Below are positions 52,062 to 61,319 of a DNA stretch of 64,000 nucleotides, one piece after another. Under the pieces are notes generated by a model, which made no database searches, was not told the origin of the DNA, and was given only the letters and a program-made list of their open reading frames with translations. Numbering within the stretch: the first letter of the stretch is position 1; each line of letters begins with the position of its first letter. A program made the position numbers and the translations under genes. Origin of the DNA: Streptomyces qinzhouensis (GTDB lineage: Bacteria > Actinomycetota > Actinomycetes > Streptomycetales > Streptomycetaceae); the NCBI RefSeq assembly GCF_007856155.1, contig NZ_CP042266.1, forward strand, positions 6,076,001-6,140,000, given 5' to 3'.

Positions 52062-52470
52062 GTGTCGCTCTCCCCCTCTGGGTGTGATTGCGGTGTCTCC
52101 AGCGCACGTAACGCGTGAGAGGCCGGACTTGTGCCCGACCTGAGGCGGAGATTTTGCCTCACATCAAGGTCTGTTACTCAATCGACACCCAACCGGACCC
52201 CCCGAGGGTGATCAGGTTGGATGGCGATGGGGACCGTACACGATCCGAATGTTGCAGCTCACGGGCGCCACCCCGTGTACTTCCCGTGATCCGGACCCCC
52301 GGAAACCCGGACTTTTCCCGGCTTTCCGGCAGGAGCGTGATCACGGAGAGTGGATGGTCCGAAAATCGTCCCTGTGATCGATCACACACGAACAACCTCG
52401 GAACAGGTCCTGAAAATTCCGCCCAAAGCGAACGGATTTTCTCGCCCCGGAGGGCGGCCCCGGCCGGACA
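52062..52470. other. Upstream region of the DUF4193 gene
   Basis: 409 bp without a gene. It contains cgtgatcacg near 52336 and the palindrome at 52373-52386, both possible regulator sites, and is less G/C-rich than average between 52300 and 52440, as promoters are. It also includes the cutS 3' flank. Confidence 0.55.
52373..52386. promoter_or_regulatory. Palindrome of Crp-site type
   Basis: tgtgatcgatcaca is a perfect 14-bp palindrome containing GTG-N6-CAC, the core of actinobacterial Crp sites. It lies 312 bp upstream of the DUF4193 start, far for direct activation. Half-sites TGTGA and TCACA match the E. coli Crp arms, though those are normally spaced by six. Confidence 0.45.
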
Positions 52471-53703
52471 TCAGAGCGGCAGGGTGACGCGCATCACGAG
52501 CCCGCCGCCTTCACGGGGCTCCGCGATGATACGGCCCCCGTGGGCCCGGACCACCGACCGGACGATCGACAGGCCGAGTCCGACGCCCTTGTCGCTGCCC
52601 GTGCGCTCCTGCCGCAGCCGCCGGAACGGCTCGAAGATGTTGTCGATCTCGTACGCCGGGACCACGGGCCCGGTGTTCTCCACGACCAGCTCCGCCCGGC
52701 CCGGCCCGGTCCCGGTCGTCACCTCGACCCAGCCGCCGTCCGGCACGTTGTACCGCACGGCGTTCTGGACCAGGTTCAGGGCCACGCGTTCCAGCAGTAC
52801 CCCGTTGCCCGGGACGACCGCCGGCTCGCGCTCCCCGCGGATCTCCACGCCCCGCTCGGCCGCCTCGCCGCGGGTCTGGTCCACCGCCCGGGCCGCGACC
52901 TCCGCCAGGTCGACCGGTTTGTGATCGACGATCTGGTTCTCGCTCCGGGCGAGCAGCAGCAGCCCCTCCACGAGCTGCTCGCTCCGCTCGTTCGTGGCCA
53001 GCAACGTCTTGCCGAGCTGCTGGAGCTCCACCGGGGCGCCCGGATCGGAGAGGTGTACCTCCAGCAGGGTGCGGTTGATCGCCAGCGGGGTCCGCAGCTC
53101 GTGGGAGGCGTTGGCGACGAACCGCTGTTGGGCGGTGAAGGCCCGCTCCAGACGGGCCAGCATCTCGTCGAAGGTGTCCGCCAGCTCCTTCAGCTCGTCC
53201 TCGGGCCCGTCGAGCTGAATCCGGCGGGACAGGTCCGATCCGGCCACCTGGCGCGCGGTACGGGTGATCCGGCCCAGCGGCGACAGCACCCGGCCGGCCA
53301 TCGCGAACCCGAACGCGAAAGCGATGATGCTCAGGCCCAGCAGCGCGAAGAGGGAACGGCGCAGCAGGTCGTTGAGCGCCAGCTCGCGCTGGTGTGCGAA
53401 GCACTGGGCGAGGGCGGTGTTGAACTCCTCGTTCGTCCCGTCGGCGGGCAGATTGCACCCGCTCATGGTCTCCTGGAACTTCCCGGAGATGATCTTGAAC
53501 GGCAGTGTGCTGCCCTCGTGCAGGGCCTGGGCGGCCAGCAGGTAGATGATCGACAGCAGCAGGATGCCCGCGATCAGGAACATCCCGCCGTACAGCAGGG
53601 TGAGCCGTATCCGGATCGTGGGCCGCAGCAGCGGGCGCACCGGGATGCGTGGGTCCCAGGACGGCTTCGGGGGCACCTTGGGAGGCGCGGGAGCGGCGGA
53701 CAC
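52471..53703 (-). CDS. cutS: Sensor histidine kinase CutS
   Basis: A 410-residue membrane kinase. Two membrane helices (LYGGMFLIAGILLLSIIYLL; LLGLSIIAFAFGFAMAG) flank a sensor loop of about 75 residues containing two Cys (GCNLPADGTNEEFNTALAQC). A HAMP domain leads to HisKA with NASHELRTPLAINRT and an HATPase domain with NLVQNAVRYN, ENTGP and GVGLGLSIVRS. In Streptomyces CutS acts in secretion and cell-envelope stress; the extracellular Cys pair has been linked to redox/disulphide sensing. Begins three bases after the cutR stop. Confidence 0.93.
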   Translation of the reverse strand: MSAAPAPPKVPPKPSWDPRIPVRPLLRPTIRIRLTLLYGGMFLIAGILLLSIIYLLAAQALHEGSTLPFKIISGKFQETMSGCNLPADGTNEEFNTALAQCFAHQRELALNDLLRRSLFALLGLSIIAFAFGFAMAGRVLSPLGRITRTARQVAGSDLSRRIQLDGPEDELKELADTFDEMLARLERAFTAQQRFVANASHELRTPLAINRTLLEVHLSDPGAPVELQQLGKTLLATNERSEQLVEGLLLLARSENQIVDHKPVDLAEVAARAVDQTRGEAAERGVEIRGEREPAVVPGNGVLLERVALNLVQNAVRYNVPDGGWVEVTTGTGPGRAELVVENTGPVVPAYEIDNIFEPFRRLRQERTGSDKGVGLGLSIVRSVVRAHGGRIIAEPREGGGLVMRVTLPL

Positions 53704-53706
53704 CGG

Positions 53707-54360
53707 TCAGATCCGGTAACCGGAACCCGGCACGGTGACGATCACCGGCGGCTCACCGAGCTTGCGGCGCAGGGTCATCACGGTGACCCGCACCACGTTC
53801 GTGAACGGGTCGGTGTTCTCGTCCCAGGCCTTCTCCAGCAGCTGCTCGGCCGAGACCACAGCTCCCTCGCTGCGCATCAGTACCTCCAGCACCGCGAACT
53901 CCTTCGGCGCGAGCTGAATCTCCCGGCCGTCCCGGAACACCTCCCGGCGGTTCGGGTCCAGCTTGATCCCGGCGCGCTCCAGCACGGGCGGCAGCGGCAC
54001 CGTCGTACGCCGCCCCAGCGCCCGCACCCGGGCGGTCAGCTCGGTGAACGCGAACGGCTTGGGCAGATAGTCGTCGGCGCCCAGCTCCAGGCCCTCGACC
54101 CGGTCCGAGACGTCACCCGACGCGGTCAGCATCAGCACCCGGGTCGGCACGCCCAGCTCGACGACCCGGCGGCACACGTCGTCGCCGTGGACCAGTGGCA
54201 GATCGCGGTCGAGCACCACCACGTCGTAGTCGTTGACGCCGATCCGCTCCAGCGCGGCGGCCCCGTCGTACACCACGTCGACCGCCATGGCCTCCCGGCG
54301 CAGTCCGGTGGCCACCGCATCGGCGAGCAGTTGCTCGTCCTCGACGACGAGTACGCGCAC
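53707..54360 (-). CDS. cutR: OmpR-family response regulator CutR
   Basis: A 217-residue regulator, exactly the length known for Streptomyces CutR. The receiver has the acidic Glu-Asp near residue 7 (VLVVEDEQLL), phospho-acceptor Asp in VVVLDRDLPLVHGDD and Lys in DYLPKPFAF; the winged helix ends RRKLGEPPVIVTVPGSGYRI. The GTG at 54360 is chosen: RVLVVEDEQ must start the receiver, and the longer frame is filler. First gene of cutRS. Confidence 0.94.
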   Translation of the reverse strand: MRVLVVEDEQLLADAVATGLRREAMAVDVVYDGAAALERIGVNDYDVVVLDRDLPLVHGDDVCRRVVELGVPTRVLMLTASGDVSDRVEGLELGADDYLPKPFAFTELTARVRALGRRTTVPLPPVLERAGIKLDPNRREVFRDGREIQLAPKEFAVLEVLMRSEGAVVSAEQLLEKAWDENTDPFTNVVRVTVMTLRRKLGEPPVIVTVPGSGYRI

Positions 54361-54742
54361 GTCGCGATCCTTCCCTTGGCCCCGTCGACCCGACCGGGGC
54401 ATGTTCCTGCACTGTCTGTGCGTATCCATCCTGCCCGTTACGCGCGTAAACCGGCTGTAAGGCGGGATGCTCCCGGCTTCGGAGCCGGAGCCGGCCCGCC
54501 GGGGCGTACGGGAATCAAAGGATTTCCGGCGGAGTTGAGGTTTCTCTGAGAGAAGGCCGGGGGAGGACGAGAAGACACCCGAGATCACGCCCTGGAGGGC
54601 GCACCCCCCGTATGCGCCCGTTCGCCGCCGGAAGCGACGCAGGACGGCGCGGGCCGTGATCGACCGCCCCCGTCCGTGGCTGCCCGCGGCGGAGGGCACC
54701 CAGGCACACCCCCGTGCCACCACCCACGACGAGGGGGCGCAT
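54361..54742. other. Promoter region between cutR and the 55-residue gene
   Basis: 382 bp without a supported gene, shared by divergent promoters of cutR and the small plus-strand gene. A strip from 54410 to 54450 is less G/C-rich (tatccatcctgcccgttac, gcgtaaaccggc). No clear operator was found. Confidence 0.5.
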
Positions 54743-54910
54743 ATGGACGCATTCACCGCAGGACTGCAACAGCGCATAAAGGCCGCGCAAACCGACCTCA
54801 CCCTGGCTCGCGAGACCGGCGACGACTTCCTCGCGGATGTCGAGCTGGCCGAGCTGGAAGACCTCCGGCGGCTGGCCGCCGAGCACGGCGTGCAGGTCGA
54901 AGCGGCCTGA
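54743..54910 (+). CDS. Small conserved helical protein (55 residues)
   Basis: A 55-residue, highly helical acidic protein: AGLQQRIKAAQTDLTLARET and ELAELEDLRRLAAEHGV. Two helices joined by GDDFLADV. Similar small proteins next to cutRS or suhB occur in other Streptomyces as hypothetical proteins. ATG 54743 follows GAGGGGGCG. A strong hairpin follows the stop. Function unknown; regulated expression is plausible given the intergenic setting. Confidence 0.75.
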   Translation: MDAFTAGLQQRIKAAQTDLTLARETGDDFLADVELAELEDLRRLAAEHGVQVEAA

Positions 54911-54976
54911 CCCGCCCGGTCCGGTGCCCGTCCGCACACCCGGACAGCCGCACACCCGGATACCCATGATTCGCAG

Positions 54977-55019
54977 ACGGCGGTGGGCCGGCACCCGAGA
55001 GGTGCCGGCCCACCGCCGT
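54977..55019. terminator. Strong bidirectional terminator hairpin
   Basis: Perfect 19-bp arms at 54977-54995 and 55001-55019 with a five-base loop (cgaga). It sits between the convergent small gene (stop 54910) and suhB-like gene (stop 55085), serving both. No T-run, which is common in Streptomyces. Confidence 0.8.
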
Positions 55020-55084
55020 ACCCGCCCCGAGCTACGGGGCGGGGATCCACGAGAGACGACCCGAACCGCCGTCCCGGCGCGCGG

Positions 55085-55900
55085 TCAGTCGTGCCAGGCG
55101 CCGAACTCCTCCAGCAGGCCCTGGAGCGGGCCGAAGACCCCGGTGACGGCCGCGACGGCCAGTTCGTAGGAGGGCGCCGCCCCCGGCCGGCCGCCGGTCC
55201 GGGCACCGGCCTCGCGGGCGATCAGATCGCCCGCCGCCAGGTCCCAGGGGTTGAGTCCCCGCTCGTAGTAGCCGTCCAGCCGGCCCGCCGCCACATCGCA
55301 CAGATCCACGGCCGCCGAGCCGCTGCGCCGGATATCGCGCAGCAGCGGGACGAGCCGCCCCGCCACCGCCGCCTGATGGGTGCGCACCTCTTCGACGTAG
55401 TTGAAGCCCGTGGCGACCAGGGCCTGGTCCAGCGGAGGCGCCGGACGGCAGCGCACCGGCCGGTCGTTGAGGAAGGCGCCCCCGCCCAGCACCGCCCGGC
55501 TCGTCTCCCCGCGCATCGGGGCCGTCACCACCCCGACGACCGTCTCGCCGTCTCGCTCCGCCGCGATCGACACCGCCCAGGTCGGCAGCCCGTAGAGATA
55601 GTTCACCGTGCCGTCCAGCGGATCCACGACCCAGCGGATGCCGCTGGTCCCCGTGCTCGAGGCGCCCTCCTCGCCCAGGAGACCGTCGTCGGGCCTGCGC
55701 TCCGCCAGAAACCCGGTGATCAGCTTCTCCGCCGCGATGTCCATCTCGGTGACCACGTCGATCGGGCTGGACTTGGTCGCCGCGACCCCGAGATCGTCCG
55801 GACGGCCGTCGCGCAGCAGCCTTCCGGCCCGGTCGGCGGCCTCCAGGGCCAGGGCGAGCAGTTCGGACAGGAGCGGGTCACTCGTGGTGGTCACGGCCAT
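55085..55900 (-). CDS. suhB: Inositol monophosphatase-family phosphatase
   Basis: A 271-residue enzyme. GLLGEEGASS supplies the first metal-binding Glu pair, WVVDPLDGTVNYLYGLP the DPxDGT metal/phosphate motif, and GLNPWDLAAGDLIAREAGA the WDxAAG catalytic motif. It removes phosphate from inositol phosphates or similar substrates (histidinol phosphate, fructose bisphosphate in relatives). ATG 55900. Located 87 bp downstream of the ferrochelatase gene on the same strand. Confidence 0.92.
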   Translation of the reverse strand: MAVTTTSDPLLSELLALALEAADRAGRLLRDGRPDDLGVAATKSSPIDVVTEMDIAAEKLITGFLAERRPDDGLLGEEGASSTGTSGIRWVVDPLDGTVNYLYGLPTWAVSIAAERDGETVVGVVTAPMRGETSRAVLGGGAFLNDRPVRCRPAPPLDQALVATGFNYVEEVRTHQAAVAGRLVPLLRDIRRSGSAAVDLCDVAAGRLDGYYERGLNPWDLAAGDLIAREAGARTGGRPGAAPSYELAVAAVTGVFGPLQGLLEEFGAWHD

Positions 55901-55987
55901 TCCTCACGGTCGGCACGGCGGAAGGGAGACGGACGGCGAAGGGAGAGACAAAACGGTGCGGTAGGGCACGGGACCGGGGGAGTGGTG

Positions 55988-57115
55988 TCATGCGTACGGA
56001 TCGTCCGCACCGGCCGCCGCCGGCCGCGGGACCCGTGCCGGGCAGCAGTCCACGGGGCATACGTCCTGCGACGCCCCGAGCGCCCCCAGCACACACGGCC
56101 GCACCGGCTCGCCGCGCTCCGTCGCCGCCCGCTCCAGGACCAGTCGGCGCACGGCCGCCGCGAACCGGGGGTCCGCGCCCACCGTCGCCGACCGTCGCAC
56201 CGGCAGCCCCAGCTCGGCCGCCTTCGCCGTCGCCTCCGTATCGAGGTCGTACAACACCTCCATATGGTCCGAGACGAACCCGATGGGCACCATGACGGCC
56301 GCCGGCGCCCCCGCGCCGTGCAGCTGTTCCAGGTGGTCGCAGATATCGGGCTCCAGCCACGGGATGTGCGGGGCGCCGCTGCGGGACTGGTAGACCAGCT
56401 CCCACGGGCGGTCGGCACCGGTCTCCTCGCGCACCGCCTCCGCGATCACCCGGGCGACGTCCCGGTGCTCCCGCAGATACGCCCCGCCGTCGCCGTGCTC
56501 CGCCACCGGACCGGAGGCGTCCGCCGCGGCCGTCGGGATGGAGTGCGTCGTGAACACGAGATGCGCGCCCGCACGCAGCTCCGCCGGCAGGTCCGCGAGC
56601 GCCGCCAGCACTCCGTCGATCATGGGCCGCACGAACCCGGGGTCGTTGAAGTAGTGCCGGAGCTTGTCGACCCGCGGCGGCGCCAGCCCTTCCGCCTTCA
56701 GCGCGCCGAGCGCGTCCGCGAGGTTCTCCCGGTACTGCCGGCAGCCCGAGTACGAGGCATACGCGCTGGTCGCGAGCACGGCGATCCGGCGGCGGCCGTC
56801 ATGGACCATGTCCCGCAGGGTGTCGGTCAGATAGGGGGCCCAGTTTCTGTTGCCCCAGTACACCGGCAGGTCCAGACCGTGGTCCGCGAAGTCCTTCCGG
56901 AGCGCGTCCAGGAGCGCGCGGTTCTGGTCGTTGATCGGGCTGACGCCGCCGAACAGGAAATAGTGCTGCCCGACCTCCTTCAGACGCTCCTTGGGGATGC
57001 CCCGGCCACGCGTCACGTTCTCCAGGAACGGGACCACGTCGTCGGGGCCCTCGGGGCCACCGAAGGAGAGCAGGAGCAGGGCGTCGTACGGGGCGGGGTC
57101 ATGCAGGTCGGACAT
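55988..57115 (-). CDS. hemH: Coproporphyrin-type ferrochelatase with [2Fe-2S] cysteines
   Basis: A 375-residue enzyme that inserts iron into the porphyrin in the last steps of haem synthesis; in actinobacteria the substrate is coproporphyrin III (gene also called cpfC). [15 protein letters not shown] opens it, VFTTHSIP holds the active-site His191, and [12 protein letters not shown] the conserved Glu. Cys125 in SYSGCRQY together with a C-terminal cluster ([17 protein letters not shown], Cys341-358) match the ligands of the [2Fe-2S] cluster of mycobacterial ferrochelatase. ATG 57115. Promoter region shared with the MFS transporter. Confidence 0.95.
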   Translation of the reverse strand: MSDLHDPAPYDALLLLSFGGPEGPDDVVPFLENVTRGRGIPKERLKEVGQHYFLFGGVSPINDQNRALLDALRKDFADHGLDLPVYWGNRNWAPYLTDTLRDMVHDGRRRIAVLATSAYASYSGCRQYRENLADALGALKAEGLAPPRVDKLRHYFNDPGFVRPMIDGVLAALADLPAELRAGAHLVFTTHSIPTAAADASGPVAEHGDGGAYLREHRDVARVIAEAVREETGADRPWELVYQSRSGAPHIPWLEPDICDHLEQLHGAGAPAAVMVPIGFVSDHMEVLYDLDTEATAKAAELGLPVRRSATVGADPRFAAAVRRLVLERAATERGEPVRPCVLGALGASQDVCPVDCCPARVPRPAAAGADDPYA

Positions 57116-57224
57116 GACTCCGATCCTCCCACCCGGTACCGACAACGCGGCACCCACCCGCCGCCGTGCCCCCGTACGAGGCATCCGGGCCCGCCGGGAC
57201 CCCGCGACGGCCAAGGCCGTTCCC

Positions 57225-57264
57225 GCTCGGGGGAGGTTCCCGCCCGGCTCGGGGGAGGTTCCCG
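57225..57264. promoter_or_regulatory. Two 18-bp direct repeats between hemH and the MFS gene
   Basis: gctcgggggaggttcccg occurs identically at 57225-57242 and 57247-57264, period 22 (two helical turns). Each copy contains an imperfect palindrome (cggggga/ttcccg). It lies 110 bp before hemH and 90 bp before the MFS gene, a good place for a cooperative operator controlling one or both. Confidence 0.55.
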
Positions 57265-57353
57265 GAATACCCCGATGCGCGCGGCCGATCCCGCCACGTA
57301 ACCTGTGATCACCATTGATACGCCTTACCGGACCTGTCCCACCGGAGCCTGTG

Positions 57354-58601
57354 TTGCCCAGTCCCTACCGCGCCATCTTCGCCGCCCCCGGCGCCAAGGC
57401 GTTCTCCGCCGCCGGACTCGTCGGACGGCTGCCGCTGGCGATGACCGGCGTCGGCGTGCTGGCGATGATCTCCGAGCTGACCGGCCGCTACCGGCTCGCC
57501 GGACTGGTCACGGCGACCATCGCCCTGTCGGCCGCGGCCCTGGGCCCCCAGATCTCCCGGCTGGTCGACCGGCACGGACAGACGAAGGTACTGCGCCCGG
57601 TCACCCTGGTGTCCGTGGCGTCGGGGACGGGCCTGATCATCTGTGCCACCGCGGGCGCGCCCGTGTGGACGCTGTTCCTCTTCGCCGCCGGGATCGGCTG
57701 TGTTCCGAGCGTCGGGTCCATGGTCCGGGCCCGCTGGGCGGCGATCTTCCAGGGCCGCGGGGAGCTCCACACCGCGTACTCCTGGGAGTCCATAGTCGAC
57801 GAGCTCTGCTTCATCGCCGGACCCCCGCTCGCGATCGGTCTGTCCACCGCCTGGTTCCCGGCCGCCGGTCCGCTCCTCGCCGGCCTCTTCCTGATGGCCG
57901 GTGTCTTCTGGCTGACCGCCCAGAAGGCCACCGAGCCCGTACCCGCCCCGCGCGACCAGCACACCTCCGGTTCGGCGATGGCCTCCCGCGCCCTCCAGGT
58001 CCTCGTGGTCACCTTCGTGGCCACGGGCGCCGTCTTCGGCTCGGTCGAGGTGGTCTCCATGGCCTTCGCCGAGGAGGAGGGCAGAAAGGCCGCGTCCAGC
58101 ATCGTGCTGGCGGTCTATGCCGCCGGATCGTGTCTGGCCGGACTGGTCTTCGGGCTGCTCCGCCTCAAGGGCGCCGCGGACCGCCGCTGGCTGATCGGCG
58201 TCGGCGCGATGGCCGTGAGCATGATCCCCCTCCAGTTCGTCGGGAACCTGGTGTCCCTGGGTGTGGCGCTGTTCGTCGCGGGCATCGCCATCGCCCCGAC
58301 GATGGTGACCACCATGGGCCTGGTCGGCTCGCACGTTCCGGCCGCCAAACTGACCGAGGGGATGACCTGGGTCAGCACCGGGCTCGCGGTCGGTGTGGCG
58401 CTGGGCTCCGGTGCGGCGGGTGTCGCCGTCGACGAATGGGGCGCACAGGCCGCCTTCGGCGTCCCGGGGGTTGCGGGGCTGCTCGCGGCCGTGGTGGCGT
58501 TCCTCGGGTACCGCCGGCTGCGCGAGCCGGTGACGACGCGGGAGGGGCAGCGGGTCGATGAGCGCGATCAGCACGGAGAACGGGACACGAACCTGGCGTA
58601 A
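57354..58601 (+). CDS. MFS transporter, 12 membrane helices
   Basis: A 415-residue major facilitator protein. [20 protein letters not shown] is a typical Streptomyces start, [20 protein letters not shown] helix 1-2, with the usual cluster of Arg/Lys near [16 protein letters not shown] (motif A between helices 2 and 3); the second half repeats the pattern. Substrate unknown. The start codon is probably the TTG at 57354 (spacing six bases to GGAG at 57344); a GTG at 57351 is possible. Overlaps the next gene by 44 bp. Confidence 0.85.
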   Translation: MPSPYRAIFAAPGAKAFSAAGLVGRLPLAMTGVGVLAMISELTGRYRLAGLVTATIALSAAALGPQISRLVDRHGQTKVLRPVTLVSVASGTGLIICATAGAPVWTLFLFAAGIGCVPSVGSMVRARWAAIFQGRGELHTAYSWESIVDELCFIAGPPLAIGLSTAWFPAAGPLLAGLFLMAGVFWLTAQKATEPVPAPRDQHTSGSAMASRALQVLVVTFVATGAVFGSVEVVSMAFAEEEGRKAASSIVLAVYAAGSCLAGLVFGLLRLKGAADRRWLIGVGAMAVSMIPLQFVGNLVSLGVALFVAGIAIAPTMVTTMGLVGSHVPAAKLTEGMTWVSTGLAVGVALGSGAAGVAVDEWGAQAAFGVPGVAGLLAAVVAFLGYRRLREPVTTREGQRVDERDQHGERDTNLA

Positions 58602-59880
58602 CTGGGCGGGGACCGTCACCGCCCGCCCCGCTCGGGAGGCTTCCCCGGCATCGGCGGACGAGGTCGCCGAAGCCGTACGGCGGGCCGCCGAGGACGGTCT
58701 GCGGGTCAAGACGGTCGGTACGGGACACTCCTTCACGGCCGTGGCGGCCACCGACGGGCTGCTGATCCGCCCCGATCTGCTCACCGGCGTCCGGCGGATC
58801 GACCGCGAGGCGATGACGGTGACCGTGGAGTCCGGAACCCCGCTGCGACGGCTCAATCAGGCCCTCGCGCGTGAGGGCCTGTCGCTCACCAACATGGGCG
58901 ACATCATGGCGCAGACCGTCGCCGGGGCGGTCAGCACCGGGACACACGGCACGGGCCGGGACTCCGGTTCGCTGGCCGCCCAGATCCGCGGCCTGGAGCT
59001 GGTCACCGCCGACGGCTCGCTGTTGACCTGTGACGCCGGGAACAACCCGGAAGTCTTCGCCGCCGCCAGGATCGGCCTGGGCGCCCTCGGAGTGATCACG
59101 GCGGTCACCCTCGCCGTGGAACCGCTCTTCCTGCTGACCGCGCGGGAAGAACCGATGTCCTTCGGCCGGGTGGTCGCCGAATTCGAGGCGCTGTACACGG
59201 AGAACGAGCACTTCGAGTTCTACTGGTTCCCCCACACGGACAACTGCAACACCAAGCGCAACAACCGCAGCGCGGGTCCCGCCGTCCCGCCGGGCGCGAT
59301 CAGCAGATGGGTCGACGACGAACTCCTCTCCAACGGCCTCTTCCAGGTGGCGAACTCCCTCGGCCGGGCCGTCCCCGCCGCCGTACCGCCGATCGCCGCG
59401 CTCGCCAGCCGGGCGCTGTCCGCCCGTACGTATACCGACATTCCCTACAAGGTCTTCACCTCACCGCGCCGGGTGCGCTTCGTGGAGATGGAGTACGCGC
59501 TGCCGCGCGAGGCCTGTACGGCGGCGCTGCGCGAGGTGCGGGCGATGATCGAACGCTCTCCGCTGAAGATCAGCTTCCCGGTGGAGGTACGGACCGCCCC
59601 CGCCGACGACATCACGCTCTCCACCGCCTCCGGGCGGGACAGCGCCTATATCGCCGTGCATCTGTACCGGGGGACGCCCCACCGGGCCTACTTCACCGCG
59701 GTGGAGCGCATCATGACCGCCCACGGGGGACGTCCGCACTGGGGCAAGCTGCACACCCGGGACGCGGAGTATCTGGCCGCGGCCTACCCCCGGTTCGGGG
59801 AGTTCGCGGCGCTCCGGGACCGGCTCGACCCGGAGCGCCGGTTCGGCAACGACCATCTGCGGCGGGTGCTGGGCGACTGA
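58558..59880 (+). CDS. FAD-linked sugar-lactone oxidase, D-arabinono-1,4-lactone oxidase type
   Basis: A 440-residue flavoenzyme. [20 protein letters not shown] and the FAD-binding stretch VKTVGTGHSFTAVAATDGLL lead to AGAVSTGTHGTG (the flavin-contact loop), LRGL-like segment LAAQIRGLELVTADG and the C-terminal ALO domain with the substrate-side HWGKLHTRD. It oxidises aldonolactones such as L-gulono- or D-arabinono-1,4-lactone. The ATG at 58558 lies within the MFS gene, so the two are co-translated and the transporter might carry its substrate. Confidence 0.88.
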   Translation: MSAISTENGTRTWRNWAGTVTARPAREASPASADEVAEAVRRAAEDGLRVKTVGTGHSFTAVAATDGLLIRPDLLTGVRRIDREAMTVTVESGTPLRRLNQALAREGLSLTNMGDIMAQTVAGAVSTGTHGTGRDSGSLAAQIRGLELVTADGSLLTCDAGNNPEVFAAARIGLGALGVITAVTLAVEPLFLLTAREEPMSFGRVVAEFEALYTENEHFEFYWFPHTDNCNTKRNNRSAGPAVPPGAISRWVDDELLSNGLFQVANSLGRAVPAAVPPIAALASRALSARTYTDIPYKVFTSPRRVRFVEMEYALPREACTAALREVRAMIERSPLKISFPVEVRTAPADDITLSTASGRDSAYIAVHLYRGTPHRAYFTAVERIMTAHGGRPHWGKLHTRDAEYLAAAYPRFGEFAALRDRLDPERRFGNDHLRRVLGD

Positions 59881-59905
59881 ACGGGCGGGCGCGCCCCGGG
59901 GCGGG

Positions 59906-60832
59906 TCATCCGCCGCCGGGCGCACTCCCTGCCGTACCGGAGCCCGGGTCCGTACCCGTACGCGAACCGGATTCCGGTCCCGTGCCCTTGTTGCCGCTGC
60001 CGGTTGCCGCTCCGGGGGACGCGGGGGCCGACGGATCCGGTTCGGATGCCGAGGGATCCGGGGAACCTGACGGCCCGGAGGAGGGCTTTCCGCCCGGCGG
60101 AGCCGACTCCCCGGAACCGCTGTTCTCGCCCCCGCCGGACGCCGGGCCGGCCGGATTGGCCGGGTCGTCCCTGGGGGCGTCGTCCCGCTCCGTACGGTCC
60201 TGTGTTCCGCCGGTTCCGCCGGTTCCGCCGGTTCCGTCTGTTCGGTTGGTTTCGTTCTCCGGCTGCCGGGAAGGGGCGTCGGGCTGCGGGGAGGTGTCGC
60301 CGCCGCCTCCGGAGCCGCCGCGGACGACCGAGCCGACCGTGGTCCCCGGGCTGCCGTCGAGCCCGGAGCCGGCGAGCAGTTCGTACCCGGTGATCCCGGC
60401 CATGGCGACGCCGAAGACCACGGCCGCCGCGGCGGCGGGGCGCTTCCACCCCCGCATCCGGGTGCCGTGGGTGGTCGCGGCGCCGAACTCGCCGGCGGAC
60501 GGTGCGGGCGGCCGTACGGACTCCGCGGAAGGCCGCCGCCGCCGTTCGGGGGTCCGGGCGTCACGGAGTTGGTCACCGGTACGGCTGAAGAGGTGCTGGA
60601 CGAGCGGGCCGCCGCAGGTGGCCACGGCGCTGACCACGCCCGCGCCGACGATCGTGCCGTACACCCCGAGTCTGGAGGCGAGTACGGCCGCGGCGACCGC
60701 GGCCACTACGCTCCCGGCCACCTGGGGCACGCTCAGGTCGAGCCGCCGCGCCGCCCCTTCCCGCGGCTCCCGGGCGTCGTGCGGATTGCTCAGGTCGAAC
60801 CGGTCTTCACCGGTCGCCGGCCTTTGATGCAT
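59906..60832 (-). CDS. Membrane protein with long disordered Gly/Ser/Pro tail
   Basis: A 308-residue protein of unknown function. Residues 1-30 are charged; VAGSVVAAVAAAVLASRLGV and GTIVGAGVVSAVATCGGPLV are one or two membrane helices; a basic linker (TPERRRRPSAES) leads to a third helix (PAAAAAVVFGVAMAGITGYE), then some 150 residues of Gly/Ser/Pro/Asp/Glu, including three GGT repeats, probably outside the membrane. No family recognised. ATG 60832 after AGGGACAGACG. Confidence 0.75.
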   Translation of the reverse strand: MHQRPATGEDRFDLSNPHDAREPREGAARRLDLSVPQVAGSVVAAVAAAVLASRLGVYGTIVGAGVVSAVATCGGPLVQHLFSRTGDQLRDARTPERRRRPSAESVRPPAPSAGEFGAATTHGTRMRGWKRPAAAAAVVFGVAMAGITGYELLAGSGLDGSPGTTVGSVVRGGSGGGGDTSPQPDAPSRQPENETNRTDGTGGTGGTGGTQDRTERDDAPRDDPANPAGPASGGGENSGSGESAPPGGKPSSGPSGSPDPSASEPDPSAPASPGAATGSGNKGTGPESGSRTGTDPGSGTAGSAPGGG

Positions 60833-61319
60833 CGTCTGTCCCTGCTCGCCCTTCTGCGGAGTCCGTACACATGAGGGACAGATGGGGCGAAGTGAATAGT
60901 TCCCTTTGGGGAGATTTTGTGAACCAGGACACCCGTCCGGCTCGTTCGGCGGCCGGCCGAGCCGCCCGCCGTGAACTTCGGTGGCGCGGCAGTCCACCCT
61001 GATGGCCCGAATGGAGTACTGTGGCGAGCCTTGGGCCTGGACTCCCTTATGGGTGCCCGGATCCCGGGAATGGGGGCCGAAAGCGGCGCTCGATCCGGCG
61101 GCGCCGCGATACCGCGCGGAAATCTGCACGCAGAGTGATTCTGTGATCACGCTGAGTGGCCAACAGGTAACCGTGTCACAGTGGTGATCACGGGCCTGTG
61201 CCCGACACGCCGGAGCAACTCGGCAAGGTTGTGGCAGGCTGCACCCGGGCAGGCCACACTCGACTAGCGGAAGCAGCGACGCACAGGTGACGTCGGCAGG
61301 CACCACCCGGGAGGTCCCC
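60833..61319. other. Divergent promoter region before sepH
   Basis: 487 bp with no supported gene, between the low-complexity membrane protein and sepH. From 60890 to 61200 the sequence is less G/C-rich than coding DNA. Two copies of gtgatcac, at 61143 and 61184, lie 41 bp apart; ggtaaccgtgtcacag is between them. No ribosome binding site for a small gene was seen. Confidence 0.5.
61143..61191. promoter_or_regulatory. Paired gtgatcac palindromes upstream of sepH
   Basis: Identical self-complementary eight-mers at 61143-61150 and 61184-61191, 41 bp (about four turns) apart, 130 bp upstream of the sepH start. Possible regulator half-sites; no protein can be named. Confidence 0.3.
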
